The notes beneath the pieces are model-generated. The model saw only the letters and a list, made by a program, of their open reading frames with translations, searched no databases and was not told the origin of the DNA. A program made the position numbers and the translations under genes. A stretch of 64,000 bases of DNA from Aureimonas fodinaquatilis (lineage in GTDB: Bacteria > Pseudomonadota > Alphaproteobacteria > Rhizobiales > Rhizobiaceae), in contig NZ_VTWH01000002.1 in the NCBI RefSeq assembly GCF_008369445.1, forward strand, positions 372,001 through 436,000, in the 5' to 3' direction. Of the stretch, positions 25,396 through 35,326 are shown in pieces; within the stretch, counting starts at the first letter, position 1; every line of letters begins with the position of its first letter.

Positions 25396-27220
25396 ACTCA
25401 ACAGTAACGGATTTTGCCAGATTGCGCGGCTGGTCCACATCAGTGCCCATTTGCACGGCCGTATGATAGGCCAGCATCTGCAATGGCACAGCAAACACAA
25501 TCGGTATCAGAATTTCCGGCATATCCGGCAGGACAAGAAGCCTCGCGCCATCCATAGCGCCCGAAGCCGCGCCCTTATGATCCGTGATCAGCAGAATGCG
25601 CCCGCCCCGCGCCGCAACTTCCTGCATGTTGGAAACAGTCTTCTCAAAAACCCGGTCATGCGGCGCAACCACAACAACCTGCATGGTTTCATCAATCAAC
25701 GCAATCGGGCCATGCTTCAGTTCACCTGCCGCATAACCTTCGGCGTGGATGTAGCTGATTTCCTTAAGCTTTAACGCACCCTCCAGTGCCAACGGATAAG
25801 AGAATCCGCGCCCTAGATACAGCGCATGGTGCTGGGTCGCCAAATCTCTGGCAATGTGCTCAATCTCACCTTCCAGGTGCAGCGCCTCATTCACCAGCCT
25901 TGGCGCTTCCATCAGCGCGCGGGTAAACTCCAATTCCTCATCAGCCTTGATGACGCCGCGATCCACTCCGGCACGAACCGCCAATGCTGCCAATGCCATA
26001 AGCTGGCATGTGAAAGCTTTGGTTGAAGCAACGCCGATCTCTGGCCCGGCCAAAGTTGGCAAAACCACATCGGCTTCTCGCGCGATCGTCGATTCCGGAA
26101 CATTGACGATTGCCGCGGTTTTCAACCCTTGCGACTTGGCATAGCGCAATGACGCCAGAGTGTCGGCAGTTTCACCCGATTGGGAGATGAAGAGCGCAAG
26201 ATCAACATCGCTTAACGGGCTTTCCCGGTAGCGAAACTCGGAAGCCACATCCAGATCACATGCAATGCCAGCGTAACGCTCAAAATAGTAGCGGCCGACC
26301 AATGCGGCGTAGTAGCCGGTGCCACAGGCAGACAAGGCAATGCGTCGGACTTTCGTAAAATCCAGCTCCTGCCCCTTTGGCGTGCGCGTGCGCCCATCCG
26401 TCATGTTAACGTAAGCGCCGAGCGTATGGGACAACACTTCCGGCTGCTCGAACATTTCCTTCTGCATGAAATGGCGATGATTGCCCTTGTCCACATAGAA
26501 CGGCTTACCTGCGGAAACAGTCACCGGCCTGTCTACCGGATTGCCGTCTTCGTCAAAGATTTCGGCGGCATCATGCGTCAGAATGGTCCAATCGCCATCT
26601 GCCAGATAGCGCACTTCATCGGTAAAGGGCGAAAGCGCAATGGCGTCGGAACCCAGGAACATTTCGCCCCGGCCAACGCCAATTGCCAACGGGCTGCCCC
26701 GGCGCGCGCCAATGAGCAGGTTTTCTTCACCCTTGAACAGAAAGGCCAGCGAAAACGCACCTTCCAGCTTGCCCAGAACATTGGCAACCGCCTCACGCGG
26801 GGCAGCACCACGGTCCATTTCCCGCGTTACCAGCACGGCAACAGTTTCCGTATCTGTTTCGCTTTCAAAGCTATAGCCGTCGGCCTGCAACTCTGCCTTC
26901 AACTCGCGAAAGTTTTCGATAATGCCGTTGTGCACCACCGCCAGACGTGCGGTGGCATGCGGGTGTGCATTGGCTACCGTTGGCGCGCCATGCGTAGCCC
27001 AGCGTGTGTGGCCAATGCCGATGGTTCCGGCAATTGGCTCTCCATCCAGCCGGGACTCCAGATTTTTAAGCTTGCCTTCAGCACGCACACGCTGCAACTG
27101 CCCAGCATCAAGCGTGGCAATTCCTGCGGAATCATAACCGCGATATTCCAGCCGTTTCAGCGAATCCACCAATCTGGATGCAACCGGCGTGTGGCTGATA
27201 ATACCGATAATTCCGCACAT
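25394..27220 (-). CDS. glmS: Glutamine--fructose-6-phosphate aminotransferase (isomerising)
   Basis: GlmS converts fructose 6-phosphate and glutamine to glucosamine 6-phosphate, the entry to UDP-GlcNAc. The 608-residue protein starts MCGIIGI with the N-terminal nucleophile Cys2 after Met removal; the ATG at 27220 is fixed by this and by GAGGAG upstream. GHTRWATHGAPTVANAHPH lies near residue 70; two SIS sugar isomerase domains follow (SACGTGYYAAL, then SQSGETADT and STKAFTCQ), and it ends LAKSVTVE. It lies 112 bp after glmU, in the same direction. Confidence 0.97.
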   Translation of the reverse strand: MCGIIGIISHTPVASRLVDSLKRLEYRGYDSAGIATLDAGQLQRVRAEGKLKNLESRLDGEPIAGTIGIGHTRWATHGAPTVANAHPHATARLAVVHNGIIENFRELKAELQADGYSFESETDTETVAVLVTREMDRGAAPREAVANVLGKLEGAFSLAFLFKGEENLLIGARRGSPLAIGVGRGEMFLGSDAIALSPFTDEVRYLADGDWTILTHDAAEIFDEDGNPVDRPVTVSAGKPFYVDKGNHRHFMQKEMFEQPEVLSHTLGAYVNMTDGRTRTPKGQELDFTKVRRIALSACGTGYYAALVGRYYFERYAGIACDLDVASEFRYRESPLSDVDLALFISQSGETADTLASLRYAKSQGLKTAAIVNVPESTIAREADVVLPTLAGPEIGVASTKAFTCQLMALAALAVRAGVDRGVIKADEELEFTRALMEAPRLVNEALHLEGEIEHIARDLATQHHALYLGRGFSYPLALEGALKLKEISYIHAEGYAAGELKHGPIALIDETMQVVVVAPHDRVFEKTVSNMQEVAARGGRILLITDHKGAASGAMDGARLLVLPDMPEILIPIVFAVPLQMLAYHTAVQMGTDVDQPRNLAKSVTVE

Positions 27221-27332
27221 AAAAAACTCCTCAAACGCCGGACAGATGCTGCGTTGCAGTATGATTATCAAATTTCATTCAATTAGCGGTGTCACATTTG
27301 ATGTCGAAACATGACGTATCAACAGGCAGGCA

Positions 27333-28700
27333 TTACTTTCCCGAAGCGGCCATTTTTGCGGCCTTTGCCGCCAGGTTCCGCTCTCGAATAGCCCGCCCCC
27401 TGTCCGGCTTTATAACCTGCTGGCCGCGACCTATCGCCAGTGCATCCGCAGGCACATCAAGCGTAACGACACTGCCGGAAGCAATGTAAGCGCCATCGCC
27501 AATTGACAGCGGGGCGACAAGCGCGGAATTGGAGCCCACGAACGCCCCTGCGCCAATATCGGTAAAGTGCTTCAGCACACCATCATAATTGCAGGTAATG
27601 GTGCCCGCGCCGACATTTGCGCCAGCGCCAATGCGCGCATCTCCAATATAGGACAGGTGGTTGATCTTGGCGCCCGTCTCAACACTGGCATTTTTGGTTT
27701 CGCAGAAATTGCCAACCTTGGTGTTATCCGCCAGCTTAGTGCCTGGGCGAAGCCTGGCGAACGGCCCGATTTCCACATTGTCGGCAATGCTGGCACCCTC
27801 TATGTGGCAGAAGGCCCGAATTGACGTGTTTTCACCCACGCTGACGCCGGGGCCAAACACGATGTTCGGCTCCAGCCGGCAACCAGCGGCAATCTGTGTG
27901 TCATATGCCAGAAACACACTGGCCGGATCCATCATGGAAACGCCGGCAAACATGAACTCTTCCCGACGCCGGGCCTGCCAGCGGGCTTCTGCTTCTGCCA
28001 GCTCCACCGGCGTATTGACCCCCAGAAGCTCGGTCTCGGAAGCTTCCAGCGCAGTAACGCGCAAACCTTCTGCGTGGGCCAGTTCCACAATATCGGTCAG
28101 GTAGTATTCGCCCTTGCTGTTGGCATTGCCAATGCTGCGCAAAAGCCGCGCGGCATGCGCACCGGCCAGAGCCATGATGCCGCCATTGCAAAAGCCGATC
28201 TGCTTTTCCTCATCGCTCGCATCTTTAAACTCGCGAATGGCGGTGAGCTGGCCATTCTGCAGAATCAACCGGCCATAGCTGCCAGGATTTGCCGTGTGAA
28301 ACCCAAGCACGGCCACAGCCGCGCCCTCGGCCAGCGCGGCCCGCGCGCTCAGCAGGGTTTCCGGCAACAGCAATGGCGTGTCGCCAAACAGCACCAGCAC
28401 ATCGTCAAAGCCGTGGTCCAGCTCTGCGCCGGCGGCCAGAACGGCATGGGCGGTGCCCAGCCTTTCGGCTTGATGATAGAATTTTGCATCCGGGTGCAGG
28501 GCAGCAACTGCCTTTTCAACATCGCCGGCATCACGCCCGGTAACAAGCGCCAGCCTTTCCGCCCCGGCACTGACCGCCGCCGCCGCCGCATGGCCCACCA
28601 ATGGCAGGCCAGCCACCGTGTGCAACACTTTGGATCTGGCGGATCGCATGCGCGTGCCTTCGCCCGCAGCGAGTATGATGGATAGGCAGGTACGTTTCAT
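27333..28700 (-). CDS. glmU: Bifunctional GlcNAc-1-P uridyltransferase / GlcN-1-P acetyltransferase
   Basis: GlmU makes UDP-GlcNAc in two steps for peptidoglycan and lipopolysaccharide. The 455-residue protein has the uridyltransferase motif [18 protein letters not shown] at residues 10-27 and a C-terminal left-handed beta-helix of hexapeptide repeats, with [20 protein letters not shown] and [11 protein letters not shown] typical of the acetyltransferase site. It stands between ccdA and glmS on the same strand, 36 bp after ccdA. Confidence 0.97.
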   Translation of the reverse strand: MKRTCLSIILAAGEGTRMRSARSKVLHTVAGLPLVGHAAAAAVSAGAERLALVTGRDAGDVEKAVAALHPDAKFYHQAERLGTAHAVLAAGAELDHGFDDVLVLFGDTPLLLPETLLSARAALAEGAAVAVLGFHTANPGSYGRLILQNGQLTAIREFKDASDEEKQIGFCNGGIMALAGAHAARLLRSIGNANSKGEYYLTDIVELAHAEGLRVTALEASETELLGVNTPVELAEAEARWQARRREEFMFAGVSMMDPASVFLAYDTQIAAGCRLEPNIVFGPGVSVGENTSIRAFCHIEGASIADNVEIGPFARLRPGTKLADNTKVGNFCETKNASVETGAKINHLSYIGDARIGAGANVGAGTITCNYDGVLKHFTDIGAGAFVGSNSALVAPLSIGDGAYIASGSVVTLDVPADALAIGRGQQVIKPDRGRAIRERNLAAKAAKMAASGK

Positions 28701-28736
28701 ATGTTGGTCCGTAAGCCAGATTTTGCGGCCAAGGCT

Positions 28737-29477
28737 TTAGCCGATAAACTGAAGCGAGGGAAAGGTTTCGAGCAGCCAGAAAGACATGGCCTGCATTCCG
28801 CCGGTTATAAACAGGACACCGGTTGCCACCAGAAGCCCGCCCATGACCTTTTGCACCACGCCATAGTAATTTCTTAAACTGGCCAGAGCCTTGAGGAAAA
28901 AACCGGAAAATACGGCGGCCAGGATGAATGGAATGCCAAGCCCGGCGGAATAAAAGGCCAGCAGCACCGCGCCCTGCCCAACCGTTTGCTGTGTGCCCGC
29001 CACGCCCAGAATGGCGCCCAGCACCGGGCCGATGCAGGGGGTCCACCCAAAGGCGAAAGCCAGCCCCATCAAATATGCGCCGAAAAAATTGCGCGGCTTG
29101 TCTGGCGCGGCAACGCGCATTTCTCGAGAGAGAAAGCTGAGCCGCAGAACGCCCAGATAATTCAGCCCCATGATGATGATGCCAACACCCGCGACAATGG
29201 CCAGCCAATCCATATTCCGGCGCAGCAACTGCCCGACGCTGGAAGCGCCAGCGCCCAGGAGCACAAACACCGTGGTGAAGCCGAGCACGAAAATGACAGC
29301 GGATAGAACAACCCTGCCCTGCAATTTTGTCGATTCTGCCGTGCCGTCACGCAGATCGTCTACCGAAACGCCCGCCATGTAGCACAGATATGGCGGCACA
29401 AGCGGCAGCACGCATGGCGACAGAAAAGACAGCGAACCGGCCAGAATCGCTGTTGGGTAGGAGAGTTCCGAAAGCAC
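28737..29477 (-). CDS. ccdA: Cytochrome c biogenesis protein CcdA (DsbD-like thiol transporter)
   Basis: The 246-residue membrane protein has six hydrophobic segments. SFLSPCVLPLVPPYLCYMAG near residue 18 and FGWTPCIGPVLGAILG near 150 carry the two cysteines that shuttle electrons from cytoplasmic thioredoxin to the periplasm for haem attachment to cytochrome c. The GTG at 29477 is preferred because AAGGGG precedes it; a GTG 33 bases upstream has none. It is likely the first gene of a ccdA-glmU-glmS unit. The tRNA-Lys gene lies upstream on the opposite strand. Confidence 0.9.
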   Translation of the reverse strand: MLSELSYPTAILAGSLSFLSPCVLPLVPPYLCYMAGVSVDDLRDGTAESTKLQGRVVLSAVIFVLGFTTVFVLLGAGASSVGQLLRRNMDWLAIVAGVGIIIMGLNYLGVLRLSFLSREMRVAAPDKPRNFFGAYLMGLAFAFGWTPCIGPVLGAILGVAGTQQTVGQGAVLLAFYSAGLGIPFILAAVFSGFFLKALASLRNYYGVVQKVMGGLLVATGVLFITGGMQAMSFWLLETFPSLQFIG

Positions 29478-29701
29478 GTGCAAACCCCTTGGAGCATTTA
29501 CGCATTTCACTGAAACGAAAAAGCGCGCTTTTTCGTGACTTTATTGGCTCTCGCGGTTCTTACCCCGGACATTGCTGAACCGCAAATTCCATAAAACTTG
29601 GGCAAATGCACAAAAAACCTTGTTTGAGGTGATTGACGTGGGCCATTCCTCTTTTTATGTTCCGCGCCAGATCGCTACTCCCTCGGGAGATACGAGGGTG
29701 A

Positions 29702-29777
29702 GAGCGCGTAGCTCAGTTGGTAGAGCACGTGACTTTTAATCATGGGGTCCAGGGTTCGAATCCCTGCGCGCTCACCA
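29702..29777 (+). tRNA. tRNA-Lys (anticodon UUU)
   Basis: A complete cloverleaf: acceptor GAGCGCG/CGCGCTC, D-arm GCTC...GAGC, anticodon stem CGTGA/TCATG with loop CTTTTAA (anticodon TTT), T-arm CAGGG/CCCTG around TTCGAAT, discriminator A at 29774 and encoded CCA at 29775-29777. It carries lysine. The sequence beyond its 3' end is poorly coding; tRNA 3' ends are common integration sites. Confidence 0.97.
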
Positions 29778-29864
29778 CATTCCGCTTTTCCAAAACGCTA
29801 TTTGTAGGTGACAATCCGCTAAGGATTGGTTTGTTGGCGGTCGTCCGACGGGCATTTCCAGGGC

Positions 29865-29908
29865 AGTTGCATATCAATATATGTGCAAATGGCCCCCGGT
29901 TGCATATC
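29865..29908. repeat. 11-bp direct repeat in non-coding stretch after tRNA-Lys
   Basis: GTTGCATATCA occurs at 29865-29875 and 29898-29908, 33 bp apart. The stretch 29778-30084 shows no credible gene; it may be worn remnants of a mobile element beside the tRNA, but no transposase or integrase remnant is recognisable. Confidence 0.45.
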
Positions 29909-30084
29909 AGTTGATTGGCACTGACCCTGGTGAAAACAAGGTTTCATGTCCGGTCTGTCGGCATGTGCGGACAGCGCGTATGTAGTGTGAAAATCTGAAT
30001 ATTTTTTCCGAAAACGTATCAGTATGACCCGCTACCGAACTGGCAAAAGACCACGCTGATACGTTGTGCGAAAGGCGCTGTGGA

Positions 30085-30351
30085 TTAAGCCGATAGAGCC
30101 CGGTCAATGCAAAGCCGTGCCAGTTTGAGCCGACTGCGGTTGACCACCTTCCAGCGCGAGTCGAATCGACGTCGGTGTACGCCCATCACCAGCCGCCGGA
30201 TCAACAGCAGCAGGTCAGCATCGGGAATCAATGGCACCAATGCGGTAAGCTCCGCATCGGGTGGGGCGATAATTTCGCTCGTGCTGTCAGTGACATAGGG
30301 GGCACCCGGCAAATGGAAAACGCGGCCATCAACCAGAACCACGCAGGTCAT
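30085..30351 (-). CDS. Hypothetical protein, 88 residues, coupled to a short upstream ORF
   Basis: I do not recognise this protein. It begins MTCVVLVDGRVFHLPGAP, then a segment ending VPLIPDADLLLLIRRLVMGV with a hydrophobic patch, and finishes with a basic tail (about nine Arg/Lys in the last 30). No signal peptide or clear membrane span is seen. Its ATG overlaps the stop of a 26-residue ORF with a good ribosome-binding site (30348-30428) as ATGA, which argues that both are translated. It lies between tRNA-Lys and nrdJ in a poorly coding region and may be a remnant of an integrated element. Confidence 0.45.
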   Translation of the reverse strand: MTCVVLVDGRVFHLPGAPYVTDSTSEIIAPPDAELTALVPLIPDADLLLLIRRLVMGVHRRRFDSRWKVVNRSRLKLARLCIDRALSA

Positions 30352-30428
30352 TCATGACCCTTTCGCGCAATGTGTGCGAAGTGGACTTCGCGACGGGGGT
30401 TTGAGGTTGTATAGAGGATTTTAGCCAT
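30348..30428 (-). CDS. Short ORF (26 residues) preceding and overlapping the 88-residue ORF
   Basis: The ATG at 30428 is preceded by AAGGAG at seven bases. The frame encodes MAKILYTTSNPRREVHFAHI and six more residues, and ends in a TGA that overlaps the next ATG (ATGA). A leader peptide or a small protein translated in series with the next ORF is the simplest reading. No similarity is recognised. A predicted hairpin lies 31 bp upstream (30459-30492). Confidence 0.4.
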   Translation of the reverse strand: MAKILYTTSNPRREVHFAHIARKGHE

Positions 30429-30458
30429 GGAGCGCTCCTTTTAAGCGTTGTGTGGTCA

Positions 30459-30492
30459 GGCCGGGCGGGGTGCGCTAACACCTCGTTCGGCC
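30459..30492 (-). other. Predicted hairpin in the leader of the short ORF pair
   Basis: On the minus strand an outer GGCCG/CGGCC stem encloses an inner GGTG/CACC stem with a TTAGCG loop, separated by a small internal loop. Its position just upstream of AAGGAG suggests an effect on translation or message stability. This rests on base pairing read by eye only. Confidence 0.35.
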
Positions 30493-30979
30493 GTTAGTGG
30501 AAGCCATAAGCTCCCACAGCGCAGGGTATTTTAGAACAACCAGCCGCGTCAATACATCTATATCAATACGCAATGATGATTCTGGTATTGCCCGGCCGAT
30601 GCGGCGGATGACACGCACAAAGCACTGCCAAGCCAAAAAAATCGCCATCCCCGTTGTTCACAGGCAGAGTTATTTTTCTGTTGATTGCCGAGTCAATTTT
30701 CCATCTGCCTCATCAAATAGATTGAGGCCCGCGCCATCAGGGTTTAGCGTGGTTTGAGCAGAGGAAATGGCGCTGTTGCAGCCGTGCTTTTTTGTTTCGG
30801 CTGTTAAAAAAGTAAAAAAGCCTCTCCCCAAATGGATGCGAAAAATCTATATATAGGGGGTTCCTGTGTTCATAGACACAAGGTTTAGTTAATCATTGTC
30901 GGACATTGTGTGAGTCTCAGCGCAGGGTGCAATGCACGGATTTGCGCTGCGGTTCAACGGTTTCCAAGGGGGTCGGGTC
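30493..30979. other. Non-coding stretch upstream of nrdJ with a possible NrdR box
   Basis: No convincing gene is seen in this stretch. CTATATATAG at 30847-30856 matches the core of an NrdR box (CwAtATaTwG) but the outer bases fit poorly and no second box at the usual spacing is found. TGTGT/ACACA arms surround it downstream at 30865-30880. The AT-rich part may simply be the nrdJ promoter. I found no cobalamin riboswitch signature. Confidence 0.35.
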
Positions 30980-33900
30980 ATGGGCATGAAGATCGAACGT
31001 CGCTACACAAAAGCGGGGCAAGGCGCCTACGAAAATGTGGAATTTCGAAAGGCGACGAGCGAGATTCGCAACCCGGATGGTTCGGTTGTGTTTCGGCTTG
31101 AAGGCATTGATGTTCCTGCGCAGTACAGCCAGGTTGCCAGCGATATTCTGGCGCAGAAATATTTCCGCAAGGCGGGCGTTCCCAAGCACCTGAAAAAGGT
31201 TGAGGAAAACGGCGTTCCTTCATGGCTGTGGCGTTCGGTTGCGGATGAGTCGCGGCTGGCCAAGCTGCCAGAGGCAGAACGTCGCGGTTCTGAAATGGAT
31301 GCCCGCCAGGTGTTCGACCGTTTGGCCGGCACCTGGACCTACTGGGGCTGGAAAGGCGGCTATTTCGCGGATGAGGAAGACGCCCTCGCCTTTCGCGACG
31401 AACTGGCCTTCATGCTCGCCACCCAGAAGGTTGCTCCCAACTCTCCGCAATGGTTCAACACCGGCCTGCACTGGGCCTATGGCATTGACGGGCCGGGTCA
31501 GGGCCACTTCTATGTTGACTATCAGACCGGCGAATTGACGCGCTCCACCTCTTCCTACGAGCATCCGCAGCCGCATGCCTGCTTCATTCAGTCGGTCAGC
31601 GATGATCTGGTCAATGAAGGCGGCATCATGGACCTGTGGGTTCGTGAAGCGCGTTTGTTCAAATATGGCTCCGGCACCGGCTCCAACTTTTCCTCGCTGC
31701 GTGGTGAAGGCGAAAAGCTTTCCGGCGGCGGCAAGTCATCCGGCCTGATGAGCTTTTTGAAGATTGGTGACCGCGCAGCCGGTGCCATCAAGTCTGGCGG
31801 CACAACACGCCGCGCCGCCAAAATGGTGGTTGTGGATATCGATCACCCGGATATTGAAGCCTATATCCAGTGGAAAGTGCGCGAAGAAGAAAAGGTGGCG
31901 GCTCTCGTCACCGGTTCCAAGGTGGTTTCAAAGCATCTGAAAAGCATTCTCTCGGCCTGCGTCAATTGCGAAGGCTCCGGGGATGATTGCTTTGACCCGA
32001 TGAAGAACCCTGCCCTCAAGCGCGCAGTGCGCGACGCTAAAAAGGCGCAGGTGCCGGAAAACTATATCAAGCGCGTTATCCAGTTTGCCCAGCAGGGTTT
32101 CACCGACATTGAGTTTCCGGTGTACAACACCGATTGGGATTCCGAAGCCTATCTCACCGTGGCTGGTCAAAACTCCAACAACTCAGTTCGTGTTACCGAC
32201 ACTTTCCTGCAGGCCGTGGAAGAAGATGGCGACTGGAACCTGATTGGCCGCACCACGGGCAAAGTTACCCGCACGTTGAAAGCACGGGAATTGTGGGACC
32301 AGATCGGCTATGCCGCATGGGCATCGGCAGATCCGGGCATCCAGTATCACACCACCATCAACGACTGGCACACTTGTGCTGCGGCTGGCGAAATCCGCGC
32401 CTCCAATCCGTGCTCGGAATATATGTTTCTGGATGACACGGCTTGTAACCTTGCATCTTTGAACCTTTTGCAGTTCCGCAAGGCAGACGGCGTTTTCGAT
32501 ATTGAAAATTACGAGCACGCAACCCGGCTGTGGACGCTGGTTCTGGAAGTTTCGGTTCTGATGGCGCAGTTCCCATCGAAGGAAATTGCCCAGCGCTCAT
32601 ATGACTACCGCACTTTGGGTCTGGGCTTTGCCAATATAGGCGGCCTGCTGATGACAAACGGCATTCCTTATTCTTCAGCCGAAGGCCGCGCCATCTGCGC
32701 TGCACTTTCGGCCATCATGACCGGTGTGGCTTACAAAACCTCGGCGGAAATTGCCGGCGTTCTGGGTGCCTTCCCGGATTATGAGCGCAATGCGGAAGGC
32801 ATGTTGCGGGTTATCCGCAACCATTCGCGCGCAGCCCAAGGCATTGCCAATGGTTACGAGGGGCTTTCGGTGGACCCGGTTCCGCTGGACCATGCCTCGC
32901 TGGCAGACAAGCAGCTTTCCATCCGTGCAAAAGCGGTGTGGACAGAGGCGCTGGAACTTGGCCAGAAAAACGGCTTCCGCAATGCGCAGGTTTCGGTCAT
33001 TGCGCCCACCGGCACCATTGGTCTGGTGATGGATTGTGACACGACCGGCATTGAGCCTGACTTTGCACTCGTCAAGTTCAAGAAGCTGGCCGGCGGCGGC
33101 TACTTCAAAATCATCAACCGCGCCGTGCCGGATGCGCTGCGTTCGCTTGGCTATGCGGAAAACCAGATTGGCGAGATCGAGGCTTATGCCGTCGGTCACG
33201 GCAACCTCAATCAGGCACCGGCCATCAACCCCGGCACTTTGCGCGCCAAGGGCTTTGGTGATGAGCAGATTGAAGCGCTGAATGCCGCACTTGGCAGCGC
33301 CTTTGACATCAAGTTCGTGTTCAACAAGTGGACATTGGGCGAAGATTTCTGCCGCGAAAAGCTGGGCGTTTCAGACGAAGACCTGAACGATTTTTCGTTT
33401 GAGCTTCTGCCGTTCCTGGGCTTCAGCCGCAAGGATATTGAAGCTGCCAACATTCACGTTTGCGGCGCCATGACGCTGGAAGGCGCGCCATTCCTGAAGG
33501 ATGAGCATCTGCCGGTGTTTGATTGCGCCAATCCATGCGGACGCATTGGCAAGCGGTCATTGTCGGTAGACAGCCACATTCGGATGATGGCGGCCTCGCA
33601 GCCGTTCATTTCAGGTGCGATTTCCAAAACAATCAACATGCCCAATGATGCCAGCGTGGAGGATTGCAACGCCGCTTACATGCTTTCATGGAAGCTGGCT
33701 TTGAAGGCAAATGCGCTGTACCGCGATGGCTCAAAACTGTCGCAGCCGCTGAACGCATCGCTGATTGCGGATGATGAGGATGAAGACGACGATATCATTG
33801 CAGAGGCAACAGAGGCGCTGATTTCGGCACCGGCAGCGGCGCAGGCGGCTGAAGTTGCAGAACGCATTGTCGAGCGCATTGTTGAACGGGTCATCCGTGA

Positions 33901-34795
33901 GCGGGAAAAACTGCCAAACCGGCGCAAGGGCTATACGCAAAAGGCTATTGTCGGCGGGCATAAGGTTTATCTGCGCACGGGTGAGTTTGACGACGGGCGT
34001 CTGGGCGAAATCTTCATTGATATGCACAAGGAAGGCGCTGCTTTCCGGGCAATGATGAACAACTTTGCCATTGCCATTTCGCTCGGCCTGCAATTTGGCG
34101 TGCCGCTGGAAGAATATGTGGATGCGTTCACCTTCACCCGGTTTGAGCCGGCGGGCATGGTGCAGGGCAATGAACTGATCAAGAACGCAACATCCATTCT
34201 GGATTATGTGTTCCGTGAGTTGGCGGTATCCTATCTCGGCCGTCACGATCTGGCGCATGTGCAGCCGGACGACCTGAATGCTTCCACGGTTGGCAGGGGC
34301 GTCCAGGGCGACAAGCCCGCAAACCTGCCGGTATCGCACGGCATGGTGCGTGGCAACACGTCGAAGTTCCGCGTAGTTGCATCAGCAGAGCCAGCAGGTT
34401 CAGCAACGGTAACACCGCCTCGCCCGTCAGCACCGGCGACAGCCACGGTTCGCAGCACAACAACGGTGATCAGCAGCACTTCGCGCCCGGTTATTGTTGG
34501 TGGTGGCGCGGCAACGGCTTTCAAGCGCGATTTTGAACTTGAGCCGCTGTCTGAACCAGCACCGATTGAGGATGTTTCACCAGCACAGGGGCTGTTTGAC
34601 CAGCCGGTGGAAGGCCGGGTGACAGAGCGTGAAGTTGCCAATGTTACGGGCAACAAAACGGCTGCACGACGCGCAGAAGCATTGATGAAGGGCTACACGG
34701 GCGAAAGCTGCTCGGAGTGCAACAACTTCACCATGGTGCGCAACGGCACATGCCTGAAGTGCGACACCTGCGGCTCGACATCCGGCTGCAGCTGA
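30980..34795 (+). CDS. nrdJ: Vitamin B12-dependent ribonucleoside-diphosphate reductase (class II)
   Basis: NrdJ reduces ribonucleotides to deoxyribonucleotides using adenosylcobalamin, with or without oxygen. The 1271-residue protein has [16 protein letters not shown] near residue 155, [20 protein letters not shown] near 230, [20 protein letters not shown] near 475 and [20 protein letters not shown] near 675, all typical of class II enzymes. An acidic insert and a Glu/Arg-rich helix lie near residue 930, a Thr/Ser/Pro-rich linker near 1150, and four-Cys ends (CSECNN, then CLKCDTCGS) close the protein. The ATG at 30980 is chosen for AAGGGGG seven bases upstream; the frame is open 48 bases further. 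Confidence 0.97.
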   Translation: MGMKIERRYTKAGQGAYENVEFRKATSEIRNPDGSVVFRLEGIDVPAQYSQVASDILAQKYFRKAGVPKHLKKVEENGVPSWLWRSVADESRLAKLPEAERRGSEMDARQVFDRLAGTWTYWGWKGGYFADEEDALAFRDELAFMLATQKVAPNSPQWFNTGLHWAYGIDGPGQGHFYVDYQTGELTRSTSSYEHPQPHACFIQSVSDDLVNEGGIMDLWVREARLFKYGSGTGSNFSSLRGEGEKLSGGGKSSGLMSFLKIGDRAAGAIKSGGTTRRAAKMVVVDIDHPDIEAYIQWKVREEEKVAALVTGSKVVSKHLKSILSACVNCEGSGDDCFDPMKNPALKRAVRDAKKAQVPENYIKRVIQFAQQGFTDIEFPVYNTDWDSEAYLTVAGQNSNNSVRVTDTFLQAVEEDGDWNLIGRTTGKVTRTLKARELWDQIGYAAWASADPGIQYHTTINDWHTCAAAGEIRASNPCSEYMFLDDTACNLASLNLLQFRKADGVFDIENYEHATRLWTLVLEVSVLMAQFPSKEIAQRSYDYRTLGLGFANIGGLLMTNGIPYSSAEGRAICAALSAIMTGVAYKTSAEIAGVLGAFPDYERNAEGMLRVIRNHSRAAQGIANGYEGLSVDPVPLDHASLADKQLSIRAKAVWTEALELGQKNGFRNAQVSVIAPTGTIGLVMDCDTTGIEPDFALVKFKKLAGGGYFKIINRAVPDALRSLGYAENQIGEIEAYAVGHGNLNQAPAINPGTLRAKGFGDEQIEALNAALGSAFDIKFVFNKWTLGEDFCREKLGVSDEDLNDFSFELLPFLGFSRKDIEAANIHVCGAMTLEGAPFLKDEHLPVFDCANPCGRIGKRSLSVDSHIRMMAASQPFISGAISKTINMPNDASVEDCNAAYMLSWKLALKANALYRDGSKLSQPLNASLIADDEDEDDDIIAEATEALISAPAAAQAAEVAERIVERIVERVIREREKLPNRRKGYTQKAIVGGHKVYLRTGEFDDGRLGEIFIDMHKEGAAFRAMMNNFAIAISLGLQFGVPLEEYVDAFTFTRFEPAGMVQGNELIKNATSILDYVFRELAVSYLGRHDLAHVQPDDLNASTVGRGVQGDKPANLPVSHGMVRGNTSKFRVVASAEPAGSATVTPPRPSAPATATVRSTTTVISSTSRPVIVGGGAATAFKRDFELEPLSEPAPIEDVSPAQGLFDQPVEGRVTEREVANVTGNKTAARRAEALMKGYTGESCSECNNFTMVRNGTCLKCDTCGSTSGCS

Positions 34796-34833
34796 TGCGC
34801 TTGTAGGTAAAGGGTCTGAGTTGGATCCCAAAC

Positions 34834-34906
34834 AGCATTAACTATGCTGAGAGCATCTTAAGATGCGAATTTTGAGCACTTTCGCCGGTATGGCGGAGGT
34901 GCTCAA
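34834..34906 (+). terminator. Three consecutive inverted repeats after nrdJ, the last a probable terminator
   Basis: In order: AGCAT/ATGCT (34834-34848), a perfect 14-bp palindrome GCATCTTAAGATGC (34853-34866), and TTGAGCAC/GTGCTCAA (34872-34879 and 34899-34906) enclosing a GC-rich inner stem. The last is stable and well placed to end nrdJ transcription, although only a short T-rich stretch follows. Confidence 0.55.
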
Positions 34907-35326
34907 CAGATTCTTGTTAGCACTCGCACTAAGCAGCAACTTGTGATTTTGCAGAAGTGCGAATGAGTCCGCCCATGATGGAAAACGTACGTGAACTACG
35001 AACAGCCACATCTAATATTTTTTATGGATGTTTTTGGCACAGGCACGATTTGAGCACATGACTGTTTATCGGAGGCAGGGCTTATCATCAATCAACGAGG
35101 CAGAGGGGACGAAGCAATTGCCGTCAAGTACTCTTGCTATGACGAGCTATACAAGCAATGGTGCAACCCCAGAAACACTTAAGGGACCCGAAGGTCCCTC
35201 AAGGCGGTCAGCGTATAGCCAGACCCCGTGGCAAAGCCATGAACTTTAGCTAGACCATCCGATGAAATGTTTCAAGCGGAGCACCCCACCAGCCTGAAGC
35301 GAAACCCGCAACGTCATACAATTCAG
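34907..35326. other. Non-coding stretch
   Basis: No credible gene is seen. A compact GGGACC-CGAA-GGTCCC hairpin lies at about 35184-35199. A 73-codon open frame at 35028-35249 lacks a ribosome-binding site and family features. No known structured RNA could be recognised. Confidence 0.5.

Noticed and set aside
27221-27332. glmS ribozyme or small-RNA site in the glmU-glmS gap
   Set aside because: The glmS ribozyme is confined to Gram-positive relatives and no matching core is visible in this 112-bp gap.
28531-29208. Open frame of 225 codons across ccdA and glmU
   Set aside because: It overlaps two well-supported genes in another frame and its composition is typical of a shadow frame.
30497-30757. 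86-codon frame on the plus strand upstream of nrdJ
   Set aside because: No ribosome-binding site, no recognisable features, and unusual composition compared with neighbours.
30500-30979. Cobalamin riboswitch controlling nrdJ
   Set aside because: I could not find the conserved B12-box sequence in this stretch.
34907-35326. tmRNA, 6S RNA or other housekeeping RNA
   Set aside because: Only a short GGGACC/GGTCCC hairpin is present; none of the conserved cores of these RNAs could be found.
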